DNA from: Treponema sp. UBA792
Lineage (GTDB): Bacteria > Spirochaetota > Spirochaetia > Treponematales > Treponemataceae
Length of the DNA: 34,628 nucleotides
Direction of reading: 5' to 3'
NCBI GenBank assembly: GCA_002296965.1
Contig: DBIW01000028.1
Location: forward strand, 6,085 to 40,712
The notes below the pieces were generated by a model that was not told where the DNA came from, did no database searches, and worked only from the letters and a program-made list of their open reading frames with translations. Below, one piece after another: positions 1-8,054 of this stretch (positions are counted from its first letter, which is position 1; each line of letters starts with the position of its first letter). The translations under genes were made by a program, and so were the position numbers.

Positions 1-55
1 TTCTCCTGTAAAAAAACTGATGTGAAAATTTAAATTTTCGATTTGGTTGTTCTTT

Positions 56-95
56 CCAAACGCAAAAACGTGCGTAGCAGTGTTTTTGCGTTTGG
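56..95. repeat. Inverted repeat, 14-bp perfect stem
   Basis: The arm at 56-69 is the exact reverse complement of 82-95, with a 12-nt loop. It is the first of three adjacent inverted repeats upstream of lysS. It is not followed by a T run on the plus strand, so it may be part of a compound terminator for a gene to the left or an unrelated structure. Confidence 0.6.
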
Positions 96-140
96 AGCAG
101 ATTAGTCAACCTGCTCCAATGGTATACCATTGGAGTTTTT
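94..140 (+). terminator. Compound inverted repeats ending in a T run; candidate terminator of an upstream gene
   Basis: A 7-bp stem (94-100 with 111-117) shares bases with a 22-bp perfect palindrome at 114-135, which is followed directly by five T (136-140). The last element has the form of an intrinsic terminator for a plus-strand gene lying left of the window. The palindrome is so regular that an operator or a mobile-repeat remnant is also possible. Confidence 0.5.
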
Positions 141-270
141 AAAAGGTGTAAATTTTGTGTGCGCCTATTTGATATATGGGAAAAATTCTGCTTACGTTCC
201 GGGAGAATTTTCTTGGTTTCGTCTGCGGCTTTCTGCAAATCCTCAATCTGGCTTTTTGTCATTCCCGCAC

Positions 271-299
271 TTGTTGATTTCCTCTTGTTTTACTATAAT
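271..299 (+). promoter_or_regulatory. lysS promoter (TTGTTG-17-TATAAT)
   Basis: TTGTTG at 271-276 and a perfect TATAAT at 294-299 are 17 nt apart. Only 8 nt separate the -10 box from the lysS ATG at 308, so transcription should start at or within a base or two of the start codon. There is no Shine-Dalgarno sequence. This predicts a leaderless lysS mRNA. Confidence 0.7.
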
Positions 300-307
300 A
301 TCCGGCT

Positions 308-1912
308 ATGAGTAACGAAAACGACAAGAATCCGCTTTTCTGCCATTGGGCAGATGTGATGGCGGACAAAATTATCCGTGAGCGCGGCAATCTGGACAGT
401 TACACCTGCGCCTCCGGAATCACTCCGTCTGGAACGGTTCATATCGGAAATTTCCGCGAGATTATAACTGTTGATTTGGTTGTGAGGGCGCTCTGTGACC
501 GCGGCAAGAATGTACGCTTTATTTATTCGTGGGATGATTATGATGTTTTCCGCAAAGTTCCGAAAAATATGCCGAACCCGGAGATTCTTGAGAAATATCT
601 GCGTTATCCGATAACGATGGTTCCTGATACGACTGGCCGTAACGAGAACTATGCGCGTCATCACGAGGTGGACGTGGAGCAGGAGCTTCCGCGCGTGGGA
701 ATTCATCCGGAATTTCTGTATCAGGCCTCACGCTACAGGGCGCACCGTTATTCCGAGGGAATGAAAAAGGCGATGCAGAACCGCGAGCTGATAAAGGATT
801 GCCTGAACGAATACCGCGATGAAGAGCACAAGATGAAGAAGGATGATGTCTACTGGCCGGTCGCCGTTTTCTGCGGAAAATGCAATCGCGACACGACGGA
901 AATCACCGGATACGACGGCGAATGGAATATATCCTACAAATGTGAGTGCGGAAACTGCGAGACGGCGGACATCCGCAAATTCAGCGGCTTCAAGTTGGGA
1001 TGGCGCGTTGACTGGCCGATGAGATGGAACGAGGAAAAAGTCGTATTTGAGCCGGGCGGAAAGGATCATATTTCTCCGGGCGGAAGCTATGACACCGCAA
1101 AACTTGTCTCGAAGAAAATTTACGGTTGGGACGCTCCGGTCACCATGCGCTACGATTTTGTGAATCTCAAAGGTGTTCCGGGAAAAATGGCTTCCTCAAA
1201 AGGAAATGTCGTTGCTCTGCCGGATGCCCTCAAGGTTTATCAGCCCCAGCTTCTGCGCTATATTTTTGCCGGAACAAGACCGAATACGGAATTCGCAATC
1301 AGTTTTGATCTTGACGTTCTGAAAATTTACGAGGATTACGACAAGACCGAGCGTATCGTCTATGGAATTGACAAGGCAAAGAATGATGATGTGCTGAACA
1401 AGGAGAAACGCATTTATATGCTTTCTCAGATTGACAACAAGATTCCGGAAGTCAGACCGTATCAGATTCCGTTCAGATTCCTGACGACGCTTCTTCAGAT
1501 TCATTCCGGCAATATCGATGATGTGATAAAATATCTTGGAGATGTCAGACCGGAGCAGGAGGAGACGCTGCGTCAGCGCGCCGAATGTGCCTGGTACTGG
1601 GTGACGGAATGTGCTCCGGAGGAATTCCGCTTTTCTCTCAGAACTGACGGCTCAAAGGCGGTGCTTACGGAACAGGAGACGGAGCTTGTCAGGAAAATTG
1701 CTTCTGACGTGCTTCCGAAAATGGACGGACTTGACGAGAAGGCGCTTGCCCAGGCTGTCTACGATGTGGCGACCGCCGCGGAGATTGAGCCGAAGGCGAT
1801 GTTCAGAGTGCTTTATCAGGCGCTTATCGGAAAGGATCAGGGGCCGAGAATCGCAAGTTTCATGAAGATAATCGGAAGGGACAATCTGACGAAAATTCTC
1901 GGTTCTTATTGA
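308..1912 (+). CDS. lysS: Lysyl-tRNA synthetase, class I
   Basis: This cytoplasmic enzyme charges tRNA-Lys with lysine using ATP. The protein has 534 residues, normal for class I LysRS, the archaeal-type enzyme also found in spirochaetes and unrelated to the class II enzyme of most bacteria. The class I signatures are visible: HIGN at residues 45-48 and a KMSKS variant, KMASSKG, at 293-299. A Cys-rich segment (CGKC ... CECGNC) near residues 193-216 resembles the zinc-binding insert of this family. The ATG at 308 is chosen because it lies 8 nt after a consensus -10 box and the alignment starts there; no ribosome binding site precedes it. The TGA stop (1910-1912) lies inside the -35 box of the next transcription unit, so lysS appears to be a single-gene unit. 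Confidence 0.95.
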   Translation: MSNENDKNPLFCHWADVMADKIIRERGNLDSYTCASGITPSGTVHIGNFREIITVDLVVRALCDRGKNVRFIYSWDDYDVFRKVPKNMPNPEILEKYLRYPITMVPDTTGRNENYARHHEVDVEQELPRVGIHPEFLYQASRYRAHRYSEGMKKAMQNRELIKDCLNEYRDEEHKMKKDDVYWPVAVFCGKCNRDTTEITGYDGEWNISYKCECGNCETADIRKFSGFKLGWRVDWPMRWNEEKVVFEPGGKDHISPGGSYDTAKLVSKKIYGWDAPVTMRYDFVNLKGVPGKMASSKGNVVALPDALKVYQPQLLRYIFAGTRPNTEFAISFDLDVLKIYEDYDKTERIVYGIDKAKNDDVLNKEKRIYMLSQIDNKIPEVRPYQIPFRFLTTLLQIHSGNIDDVIKYLGDVRPEQEETLRQRAECAWYWVTECAPEEFRFSLRTDGSKAVLTEQETELVRKIASDVLPKMDGLDEKALAQAVYDVATAAEIEPKAMFRVLYQALIGKDQGPRIASFMKIIGRDNLTKILGSY

Positions 1913-1937
1913 CAATAATTTTGCTAAGCGGTAGATT
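1909..1937 (+). promoter_or_regulatory. Promoter of the aroF-tyrA leader (TTGACA-17-TAGATT)
   Basis: TTGACA at 1909-1914 and TAGATT at 1932-1937 are separated by 17 nt. The -35 box contains the lysS stop codon (1910-1912). The leader-peptide ATG at 1945 follows the -10 box after exactly 7 nt, which places the expected transcription start at the ATG itself. Confidence 0.75.
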
Positions 1938-1944
1938 CTTTGCC

Positions 1945-2079
1945 ATGAAACACGATAGCTGCGTTGCAGTTTCAGAAAAATCAGAAATTCTCAAAAGCCT
2001 GCGCTCATTTTTTGAGTATCAGTACTTTTATTATTTTTATTTTTCTCGGACCTGTCGCAGAGTGGTGGCGCATAGATAG
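1945..2079 (+). CDS. Phe/Tyr-rich leader peptide of the aroF-tyrA attenuator
   Basis: This is a 44-codon reading frame from ATG 1945 to TAG 2077-2079. Residues 22-33 read FFEYQYFYYFYF: five Phe and five Tyr in twelve codons (2008-2043). The next structural genes are aroF and tyrA, whose pathway makes these amino acids, and a terminator hairpin lies between. That is the classic layout of ribosome-mediated attenuation, as in E. coli pheL. When charged tRNA-Phe or tRNA-Tyr is scarce, the ribosome should stall in the aromatic block. The ATG has no Shine-Dalgarno sequence and sits 7 nt after the -10 box, so the mRNA is probably leaderless. The peptide is unlikely to have a function of its own. The call is inference from sequence, but composition, position and downstream genes agree. 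Confidence 0.85.
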   Translation: MKHDSCVAVSEKSEILKSLRSFFEYQYFYYFYFSRTCRRVVAHR

Positions 2080-2124
2080 AGCCGCTTGTGTTTAATCACC
2101 AGGTAAACCCGAAGGGAACTCTGC
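2057..2124 (+). promoter_or_regulatory. Candidate antiterminator pairing of the aroF-tyrA leader
   Basis: GCAGAGT at 2057-2063 is the exact complement of ACTCTGC at 2118-2124, whose first four bases (2118-2121) lie in the left arm of the terminator. ACCTG (2050-2054) can also pair with CAGGT (2100-2104). Segment 2057-2063 begins 14 nt after the aromatic codon block and ends 14 nt before the leader stop. A ribosome stalled in the block would leave most of it free, while one finishing the peptide would cover it. This fits the switch logic but has not been folded computationally. Confidence 0.55.
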
Positions 2125-2143
2125 AAAGGAGTTCCCTTTTTTT
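2112..2143 (+). terminator. Attenuator terminator before aroF
   Basis: A 10-bp perfect stem (2112-2121 with 2129-2138) with a 7-nt loop is followed by T residues to 2143. It is a textbook intrinsic terminator lying after the Phe/Tyr leader peptide and before aroF (2301), so it should end transcription when the aromatic amino acids are plentiful. The remaining 2144-2290 stretch shows no further gene or clear motif. Confidence 0.85.
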
Positions 2144-2300
2144 ATGCCTGGAGAAAATTCTTTCCGTCGGGAAGTCTCGGAACCCGGGACAATTTTCCGT
2201 ACTGTCCGCGGCGGATTGAAGCCGGTTCCTGGAAAATTTGATTTTCCTTGGAATTTATTCGTGAGGCCGGAGCTTGTTCCGGCAGATTTTTGGAGTTTTT

Positions 2301-3311
2301 ATGATTATCACACTTAAACAGAATGCCACAGAGCAGCAGATGAAGGATTTTATTAACGGATGGAAGTCGAAGGGATTCGGCGTCCATGTTTCAAAGGGCG
2401 CGAATATTACGGTGCTGGGGCTTCTTGGAGACACCACTTCGCTTGATGCGGAACAGGTCAGCGCAAATCCGATTGTCGATACTGTCCAGCGTGTCACCGC
2501 TCCGTACAAGATGGCAAGCCGTTCGTTCCATCCGGAAGATACGGTTGTAAAGGTTGGGAATTCCGTTATTGGCGGCGGTTCGGTCGGTGTAATCGCGGGG
2601 CCGTGCTCAGTAGAAACCGAGGAGCAGGTTGTGGAGATTGCGCGCGAGGTAAAAAAAGCAGGAGCCGCTTTTCTCCGTGGCGGCGCGTTCAAGCCGCGCA
2701 CTTCGCCTTACAGCTTTCAGGGACTTGGTGCAAAAGGCCTTGAATTCCTTAAGACAGCTTCAAAGGAGACAGGACTTCCTGTCGTCACGGAACTTATGGA
2801 CATCCGCCAGCTCAAATATTTTGATGATGTGGACGTGATTCAGATTGGAGCGCGCAATATGCAGAATTTTGACCTTCTCAAAGAAATGGGAAAAGCCGGA
2901 AAACCGATTCTCCTCAAGCGCGGAATGTCGGCTACGGTGAAGGAATTTCTCATGTCCGCGGAATATATAATGGCAAGCGGAAACGAGAACGTGATTCTCT
3001 GTGAGCGCGGAATCCGCACTTTCGACAATTACACGCGCAACTGCCTTGACCTCAGCATTGTTCCATATCTGCACAAGGTGACACATCTTCCTGTGATTGT
3101 GGATCCGAGCCATGCCTGCGGTCTGCGGTGGATGGTTCCCACGCTTGCAAAGGCGGCTGTGGCCTGCGGAACCGACGGGCTTATAATCGAAGTCCACAAC
3201 AATCCGGAAAAGGCGCTTTGTGACGGAGAGCAGTCGCTTCGCCCATCCGAATTCTCCGAGCTTATGAAGGTTCTTCCGAAAATCGCCGAAATTGAAGGAA
3301 AACATATCTGA
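2301..3311 (+). CDS. aroF: 3-deoxy-7-phosphoheptulonate (DAHP) synthase, type I-beta
   Basis: It condenses phosphoenolpyruvate with erythrose 4-phosphate, the first step of the shikimate pathway. The protein has 336 residues. Residues 1 to about 70 match the ferredoxin-like regulatory domain of I-beta enzymes, and the TIM-barrel catalytic domain follows. Visible signatures are IAGPCSVE with the metal-binding Cys at 102, FLRGGAFKPRTSPYSFQG, and DPSHACG near the C-terminus. The ATG at 2301 is preceded by GGAG at 2292-2295; upstream in-frame TTG or GTG codons have no support. It lies behind the aromatic attenuator, and tyrA starts 18 nt after its stop, so the two form one operon. The N-terminal domain suggests feedback inhibition as well, but the ligand cannot be read from sequence. 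Confidence 0.93.
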   Translation: MIITLKQNATEQQMKDFINGWKSKGFGVHVSKGANITVLGLLGDTTSLDAEQVSANPIVDTVQRVTAPYKMASRSFHPEDTVVKVGNSVIGGGSVGVIAGPCSVETEEQVVEIAREVKKAGAAFLRGGAFKPRTSPYSFQGLGAKGLEFLKTASKETGLPVVTELMDIRQLKYFDDVDVIQIGARNMQNFDLLKEMGKAGKPILLKRGMSATVKEFLMSAEYIMASGNENVILCERGIRTFDNYTRNCLDLSIVPYLHKVTHLPVIVDPSHACGLRWMVPTLAKAAVACGTDGLIIEVHNNPEKALCDGEQSLRPSEFSELMKVLPKIAEIEGKHI

Positions 3312-3329
3312 TTTTTGGAGGACGCGCAG

Positions 3330-4223
3330 ATGAAGGAACTTAAAAAACTGAACTACGGAATCGTCGGGCTTGGAATAATGGGCGGCTCAATCGCAAAGGC
3401 AATCCGTGGCGGAGTTCTGGGTGAATCCGATTCATCCGGAAAAATTTTTGCCTGTGACAAAAACCGCTCGTCGCTTGTTCAGGCGCAGGACGGCGGCATA
3501 ATCGATGCGGGCTTTTCCTCCGACTGCGTCGCCGAAATGCTTTCTCTGTGCGATTTTGTCTTCATTTGTCTTTATCCCCATGCGACGGTTGAATTTCTTG
3601 AATCAAACAGGAATTCGTTCCGTCCGGGGGCGATTGTGACGGACATAAGCGGAGTAAAAAGTCTGCTTGAAAGCCGGATTCCGCAGATTCTCCCGGAAAA
3701 CGCGGATTTCATTCTTGGTCATCCGATGGCAGGCGGCGAGAAGGAAGGCTATTCAAATTCTGCGGCAGGATTTTTCGTGAACCACAATTATATTCTGATT
3801 CCGAAATCCTATAATAAGGAAGAAAATCTCCGGCTTATGCGTTCCCTGATTACGGCGATGGGTTTTTCCAGAATCACCGAAACCGACAGCGAGACCCACG
3901 ACAATAAAATCGGCTTTACGTCGCAGCTGTGTCATGTCGTGGCTTCGGCGCTTGTGGAGAGCGCGGAGGACGAGCAGATAACGGTTTTTGCTGGCGGCAG
4001 TTTTGATGATTTTACGCGGATTGCGATGATAAACGCTCCTCTCTGGACGGAACTTTTTCTGAGCAACCGCGAAAAACTTGTTGCCCATATCGACACGTTC
4101 CGCAGTCATCTTGATGAGATGGAGACCTATATAAAGGAAGAGAATTTCTCCGCGCTTGAAAATCTGCTTGAGGATGTCCGCAGAAAACGCCTTGCGATGC
4201 AGGTTTCGCGGATGTCGGTTTGA
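3330..4223 (+). CDS. tyrA: Prephenate dehydrogenase
   Basis: It oxidatively decarboxylates prephenate to 4-hydroxyphenylpyruvate in tyrosine synthesis, using NAD(P). The 297-residue protein opens with a Rossmann nucleotide site, GIVGLGIMGGS at residues 10-20. It has the family motif HPMAGGEKEG with the His at about 131. There is no chorismate mutase or ACT domain, so it is the minimal form. The ATG at 3330 is chosen because GGAGG stands at 3317-3321; the in-frame TTG at 3315 would overlap that site. It is the second gene after aroF and shares the Phe/Tyr attenuator, which makes tyrosine control of both enzymes plausible. Its TGA stop (4221-4223) is embedded in the -35 box of the following gene. 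Confidence 0.92.
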   Translation: MKELKKLNYGIVGLGIMGGSIAKAIRGGVLGESDSSGKIFACDKNRSSLVQAQDGGIIDAGFSSDCVAEMLSLCDFVFICLYPHATVEFLESNRNSFRPGAIVTDISGVKSLLESRIPQILPENADFILGHPMAGGEKEGYSNSAAGFFVNHNYILIPKSYNKEENLRLMRSLITAMGFSRITETDSETHDNKIGFTSQLCHVVASALVESAEDEQITVFAGGSFDDFTRIAMINAPLWTELFLSNREKLVAHIDTFRSHLDEMETYIKEENFSALENLLEDVRRKRLAMQVSRMSV

Positions 4224-4248
4224 CAAAACAGGGTTCTGTCTATAGAAT
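4220..4248 (+). promoter_or_regulatory. Promoter of the DUF4954 gene (TTGACA-17-TAGAAT)
   Basis: TTGACA at 4220-4225 contains the tyrA stop codon. TAGAAT at 4243-4248 follows after 17 nt, and the next ATG (4256) lies 7 nt downstream with no Shine-Dalgarno sequence. The start is therefore predicted to be leaderless, with the same spacing as the two leader peptides. Confidence 0.7.
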
Positions 4249-4255
4249 CTGACGA

Positions 4256-6430
4256 ATGGCTGACGTTGAATTTCTGTCTTCCGCCGGAAGAACTTTCGCC
4301 GTACCGCAGGAACTTATTGCAGGCAAGCGCAGACTTACGGCGGAAGAGATAAAAATATTGAGGAGAAATCTGAACCACAATGAGGATTCCTCCTGGAGCA
4401 ATTTTTATGTTGATGCGGAACCGGGCAATTTTGATCCGGAACTGATTTCAAGCTCATTTTTTTCGGGATTTATTGTTCTCGGTCGGTTAAAAAGAGCCGT
4501 CGTGTCATATCATGATTTGTTTCTTGAGACGGGAATCTGGCGTTCAAGACTTGAGAACGTGGTCACCGGTGACGAGAATGTGATCAGAAATGTCGCATAT
4601 CTAAGCAATTACCGCCTCGGAAACCGGGTGATTCTTTTTAATGTGCAGGAAATGTGCTGCACGAACCATTCTAAATTCGGAAACGGAATTCTCAAGCAGG
4701 GCGAGCCGGAGTCGAACCGGATATGGATTGGTGTCGCAAATGAGAACGACGGCCGGCGCGTGCTTCCGTTTGAGGATATGATTGCCGCAGACGCATACAT
4801 CTGGTCGCATTTCCGTGATGACCCTGTTCTTCTTGACCGTTTTGTGGAGATGACTGAAGCCGGAAATTCTGCCGCGTTGGATACATTCGGACAGGTTGCC
4901 GACGATGTTGTAATAAAAAATTCAGGCATCATAAAGGACGCAAAAATCGGTGCCCACGCTTACATCAAAGGCGCATTCAAGCTCAAGAACATAACCGTTC
5001 TTTCTTCGCAGGAGGAGCCGTCTCAGATAGGTGAAGGCGTTATTATGGTGAACGGAATTCTCGGCTACGGAAGCCGCGTGTTCTATCAGGCGACTGCCGC
5101 CCGTTTTGTAATCGGACGTAACTGCCAGGTAAAATACGGCGCGCGCCTTCTGAATTCGATTCTTGGCGACAATTCAACCGTATCATGCTGCGAGATTCTG
5201 AACAATCTGATTTTTCCTTTTCATGAACAGCATCACAACTCGTCATTTCTTATTGCGACTACAATCATGGGGCAGTCGAACATTGCCGCCGGAGCTACAA
5301 TCGGAAGCAACCACAATTCGCGCAGTCCGGACGGAGAAATTTTCGCACGCCGCGGATTCTGGCCCGGACTTTGCAGCGACTTTAAGCACAACAGCCGTTT
5401 TGCCTCGTTCGTGCTTGCGGCAAAAGGTTCCTATCAGAATGAGCTTGACATTCCGTATCCGTTCTCGCTGGTTGCGCCCGGTCAGAACGGAGATCAGGCG
5501 GTTCATATAATTCCCGCATGGTGGTTCATGTATGATATGTTCGCCGTCACAAGGAACAACGCGAAATTCCAGAAGCGTGACAAGCGTGTTGTAAAAATTC
5601 AGCAGATTGAGACCGATCCTTTTGCTCCCGACACGATGCAGGAGATAGTTTTTGCCATAAGGCGGATAATCACCCTGACATCACTTTTTCTGGATAAAAT
5701 TTCACCCGAATTTGCCGAAACCGTGGATTCTCAGGAAAAACGCTGGCAGGCGGCAAAGGATTATCTTCACCAGAATCCCGACGCCGATTTTACTTTGTAC
5801 GACGAGTCCTGTCAGAAAAAGTACGGAGCCGTAATATTCAAGCCGGTTAAGGCCTACAAAATGTACCGCAAGGTTGCGAAATATTTTGCGGTCAGAACGC
5901 TTCTTGAATTCTGCCGTAAGTCCGGAGTTGACGCGTTGTCGTTGCCGCTTCTGGAAAAAATCCGCGGAATTCCGTTGTTTACGGAATGGGAAAATGTCGG
6001 CGGACAGGTGATGCCGCTTGCAAAGGTGAATGAGCTTTTTGAGAAAATCCGTTCCCGCGAGATAACGGAATGGCGGCAGGTTCATGATTTTTACGCCGCC
6101 TGCCAGGAGATGTACGAGGATTATAAGGCACGTTATTCGATTTATCTGCTGGAGCTGCTTTATTCACGTCCGATTGAGAAATTCGGAGTTGATTTGTTCC
6201 GTGACGTGATTTCGGATGTCACGTTTTTTTCCTGTGAGATTTATTCCGCTTCAATCAAGTCCCGCGAAAAGGATTACACGGATTATTACCGCCGGATGGT
6301 GTACCGTTCCAAGGTTGAGATGAAGGCTGTAATCGGAACGCTGAACGACAACTCATGCCTGCACGATCTGCGGAAATCAACCGAGGAATTCAACAACGGC
6401 ATAAGAGCTATTTTTGACGGGCTTTGCTAG
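4256..6430 (+). CDS. DUF4954 family protein with a left-handed beta-helix segment
   Basis: This 724-residue protein matches the DUF4954 family of spirochaetes and Bacteroidetes, whose function is unknown to me. Residues from about 215 to 370 show the loose hexapeptide pattern of left-handed beta-helix proteins (DVVIKNSGIIKDAKIG, then GEGVIMVNGILGYGS and TIMGQSNIAAGATIGSNH). This resembles the acyl- and nucleotidyl-transferase helices. The Asn/His-rich turn GSNHNSRSPDGEI may line a ligand site. The C-terminal third is helical and charged. There is no signal peptide or membrane segment, so it is probably cytoplasmic. A sugar-nucleotide or transferase-like role is a guess from the fold. It is the first gene of its own transcription unit, and the DUF3237 gene begins 6 nt after its stop. 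Confidence 0.85.
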   Translation: MADVEFLSSAGRTFAVPQELIAGKRRLTAEEIKILRRNLNHNEDSSWSNFYVDAEPGNFDPELISSSFFSGFIVLGRLKRAVVSYHDLFLETGIWRSRLENVVTGDENVIRNVAYLSNYRLGNRVILFNVQEMCCTNHSKFGNGILKQGEPESNRIWIGVANENDGRRVLPFEDMIAADAYIWSHFRDDPVLLDRFVEMTEAGNSAALDTFGQVADDVVIKNSGIIKDAKIGAHAYIKGAFKLKNITVLSSQEEPSQIGEGVIMVNGILGYGSRVFYQATAARFVIGRNCQVKYGARLLNSILGDNSTVSCCEILNNLIFPFHEQHHNSSFLIATTIMGQSNIAAGATIGSNHNSRSPDGEIFARRGFWPGLCSDFKHNSRFASFVLAAKGSYQNELDIPYPFSLVAPGQNGDQAVHIIPAWWFMYDMFAVTRNNAKFQKRDKRVVKIQQIETDPFAPDTMQEIVFAIRRIITLTSLFLDKISPEFAETVDSQEKRWQAAKDYLHQNPDADFTLYDESCQKKYGAVIFKPVKAYKMYRKVAKYFAVRTLLEFCRKSGVDALSLPLLEKIRGIPLFTEWENVGGQVMPLAKVNELFEKIRSREITEWRQVHDFYAACQEMYEDYKARYSIYLLELLYSRPIEKFGVDLFRDVISDVTFFSCEIYSASIKSREKDYTDYYRRMVYRSKVEMKAVIGTLNDNSCLHDLRKSTEEFNNGIRAIFDGLC

Positions 6431-6436
6431 AATTTT

Positions 6437-6835
6437 ATGAAGAAGTTGTTGTTGACTGTTCAGGTTGATTGCGGTGAACCGTTGTCCGTCAGAGGCTCGG
6501 AAAAGGAAGTGGTGATGGTTCCTTTCTGCGGATATGCTTACGGCGAGGATTTTAATGGAAAAGTGATGGGGACAGGTGTCGATACTCAGAAATACAGTCT
6601 TTCAGGCGGAGAAAAAACTCTTTCTGCAAGATATATTCTGGAAGGCAAGGACAAAACTGGAACTCAATGCAGGATTTTCATAGAAAACGAGCTGCGCAAT
6701 AACGGATGTTGGCAGCCTTGCATTGTGACAGACAGCAAATATCTGATAGAATGGGAGAAAATTCCGCTTGCTGCGACGGTGGATGTCGCCGGCAGCGGGG
6801 TTTGTGTAAAAATATATGCGCAAGATCTTTCATAG
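6437..6835 (+). CDS. DUF3237 family protein
   Basis: This 132-residue protein resembles the DUF3237/UPF0311 beta-barrel family. The recognisable region runs from about residue 40 to 85, with GKVMGTGVDTQ followed by LSARYILEGKDKTG, corresponding to the family pattern of a Gly-rich turn, Asp-x-Gln and a 'ARY-L' strand. No enzymatic role is established for the family as far as I know. There is no signal peptide. It starts 6 nt after the DUF4954 gene and ends 9 nt before the lipoprotein start, so the three genes probably share a transcript. Confidence 0.7.
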   Translation: MKKLLLTVQVDCGEPLSVRGSEKEVVMVPFCGYAYGEDFNGKVMGTGVDTQKYSLSGGEKTLSARYILEGKDKTGTQCRIFIENELRNNGCWQPCIVTDSKYLIEWEKIPLAATVDVAGSGVCVKIYAQDLS

Positions 6836-6844
6836 GAGGACAAA

Positions 6845-8016
6845 ATGAAAGTAACGAAATTTTTGAAATGTGCAGCGGCGATTGTTGCTGTTGCCGCATT
6901 GACTGGATGTGCCGACCCGAATAATCAAGGTAAACATGGGGGGGGGGTACAACTTCTGGGACTGTAACTGATTCTTCCGGAACCACGGAAGCAGATGACG
7001 GTTCATCTGGTGATGGAACTGGAGAGAAGGAGACTTCTTCAGAATCCATAATGGATAAAAAGGCAACGTTGCCTGCGGATTATATAAAAGTTATTGCTAC
7101 CGATGAGGGGCTTAAAGTTGATTCCGTAAAATCCGATGAAAATTGGAGTTCTTTTACTGTTCGCATATATGCGGATGGAAAGGAAATTTTCTATGGTACA
7201 AATAGTGAAAATGTATATCCATCTCTTGATGAAAGTCTTGAAACTTATAGTGTATATCCGTTTGTAGAAAAAGATAAAGAGTATAAGATACGAGCCTGTT
7301 ATTACTATAGAATAAATGACGAGCAGGACGAAAGAACAGGATATACGGAAATTGTAACGGTAAAGACGACCGCCGGTCTTGGTGAGGTGAAAATTCTCAA
7401 CGAAGACGAGATTGTTGCGGACGTTGACTGGGCAAATCATACAATTGCTGTAAAGAATTCAAAATTTCCGGAGGCAAATCTCAAGGGTGTTGAGATAAAA
7501 ATGACCGGAGTTCCGTATCATCTGACGGAAGATAAACTTTATTGCTGGCTTGGATATACGGCTGATTTTACTCAGCCTGGCGAAGCGGCGAAACTGAGTT
7601 ACTTCTATGGTTCATATAGGCCGACTGGTTCTGATAAGGATGTTCCGGTTTGTGATTTTATCGTGGCATTCAATGTTTACGCAAAATACGAAGACAGATG
7701 GATTTATATCTATAGTATTGTTGATTCTGATAACAAATTTGTGCATCCGCTGGCAGGTCAAACAAAATCCAATACATCTGAAGATAATTATCATTATTCC
7801 GTCACTTTCAATAAGGACAGTACCGCAGATGTTGTTATATTCCTTGCAGGAACTGAAGTGGAGAAACTTAAAATGAACTGGAAAGCGAGTTATTACAATT
7901 TCTCTGATCAGGAAAATAGTATTGATAATATCGATTTGGAAACAGTTCCCGGTTCTGGTACGGATATGACTTTTAGTTGGAAGTATAATGCAAAGACCGG
8001 AGAACTTCTTTTTTAG
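6845..8016 (+). pseudogene. Phase-variable lipoprotein, out of frame at a poly-G tract (currently off)
   Basis: An AGGAGG site precedes ATG 6845. The first 40 codons encode a lipoprotein signal ending in LTGC (lipidated Cys 22), run into ten G at 6938-6947 and stop at TAA 6965-6967. The rest of the gene continues in another frame: reading from 6949 gives a Thr/Ser/Gly/Glu linker, typical behind a lipoprotein Cys, which runs without a stop to 8016. One extra G (11) or two fewer (8) would join the parts into a 390 or 389 residue lipoprotein. The mature region is rich in Tyr, Asp and beta-strand patterns (for example VTVKTTAGLG), perhaps with fibronectin-like modules, and I do not recognise the family. 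The 3' part is visibly more A+T-rich than its neighbours. A homopolymer sequencing error would explain the frame equally well. Confidence 0.75.
6938..6947 (+). repeat. Homopolymeric G10 tract
   Basis: Ten consecutive G lie ten codons after the lipidated Cys codon of the lipoprotein gene. Poly-G tracts cause slipped-strand phase variation in Treponema pallidum and other host-associated bacteria. It is the only long G run I saw in the window. Confidence 0.9.
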
Positions 8017-8019
8017 TGA

Positions 8020-8047
8020 TTGACGAAACTTTTTCTTTTGTTATAAT
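8020..8047 (+). promoter_or_regulatory. leuA leader promoter (TTGACG-16-TATAAT)
   Basis: TTGACG at 8020-8025 and TATAAT at 8042-8047 are 16 nt apart. The leader ATG (8055) follows 7 nt after the -10 box, as at the aroF-tyrA leader, and has no Shine-Dalgarno sequence. Confidence 0.8.
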
Positions 8048-8054
8048 CGGGCTT

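Noticed and set aside
130..315. 61-codon ORF upstream of lysS
   Set aside because: It runs through the lysS promoter and start codon, has no ribosome binding site and no similarity I recognise.
2041..2145. T-box or other tRNA-sensing riboswitch before aroF
   Set aside because: No T-box core or specifier stem is visible, and the aromatic codon run within an ORF explains the region better.
7051..8016. Independent 321-aa gene starting at ATG 7051
   Set aside because: No ribosome binding site or signal peptide. The open frame extends upstream exactly to the G tract, with a linker typical of the preceding lipoprotein signal.
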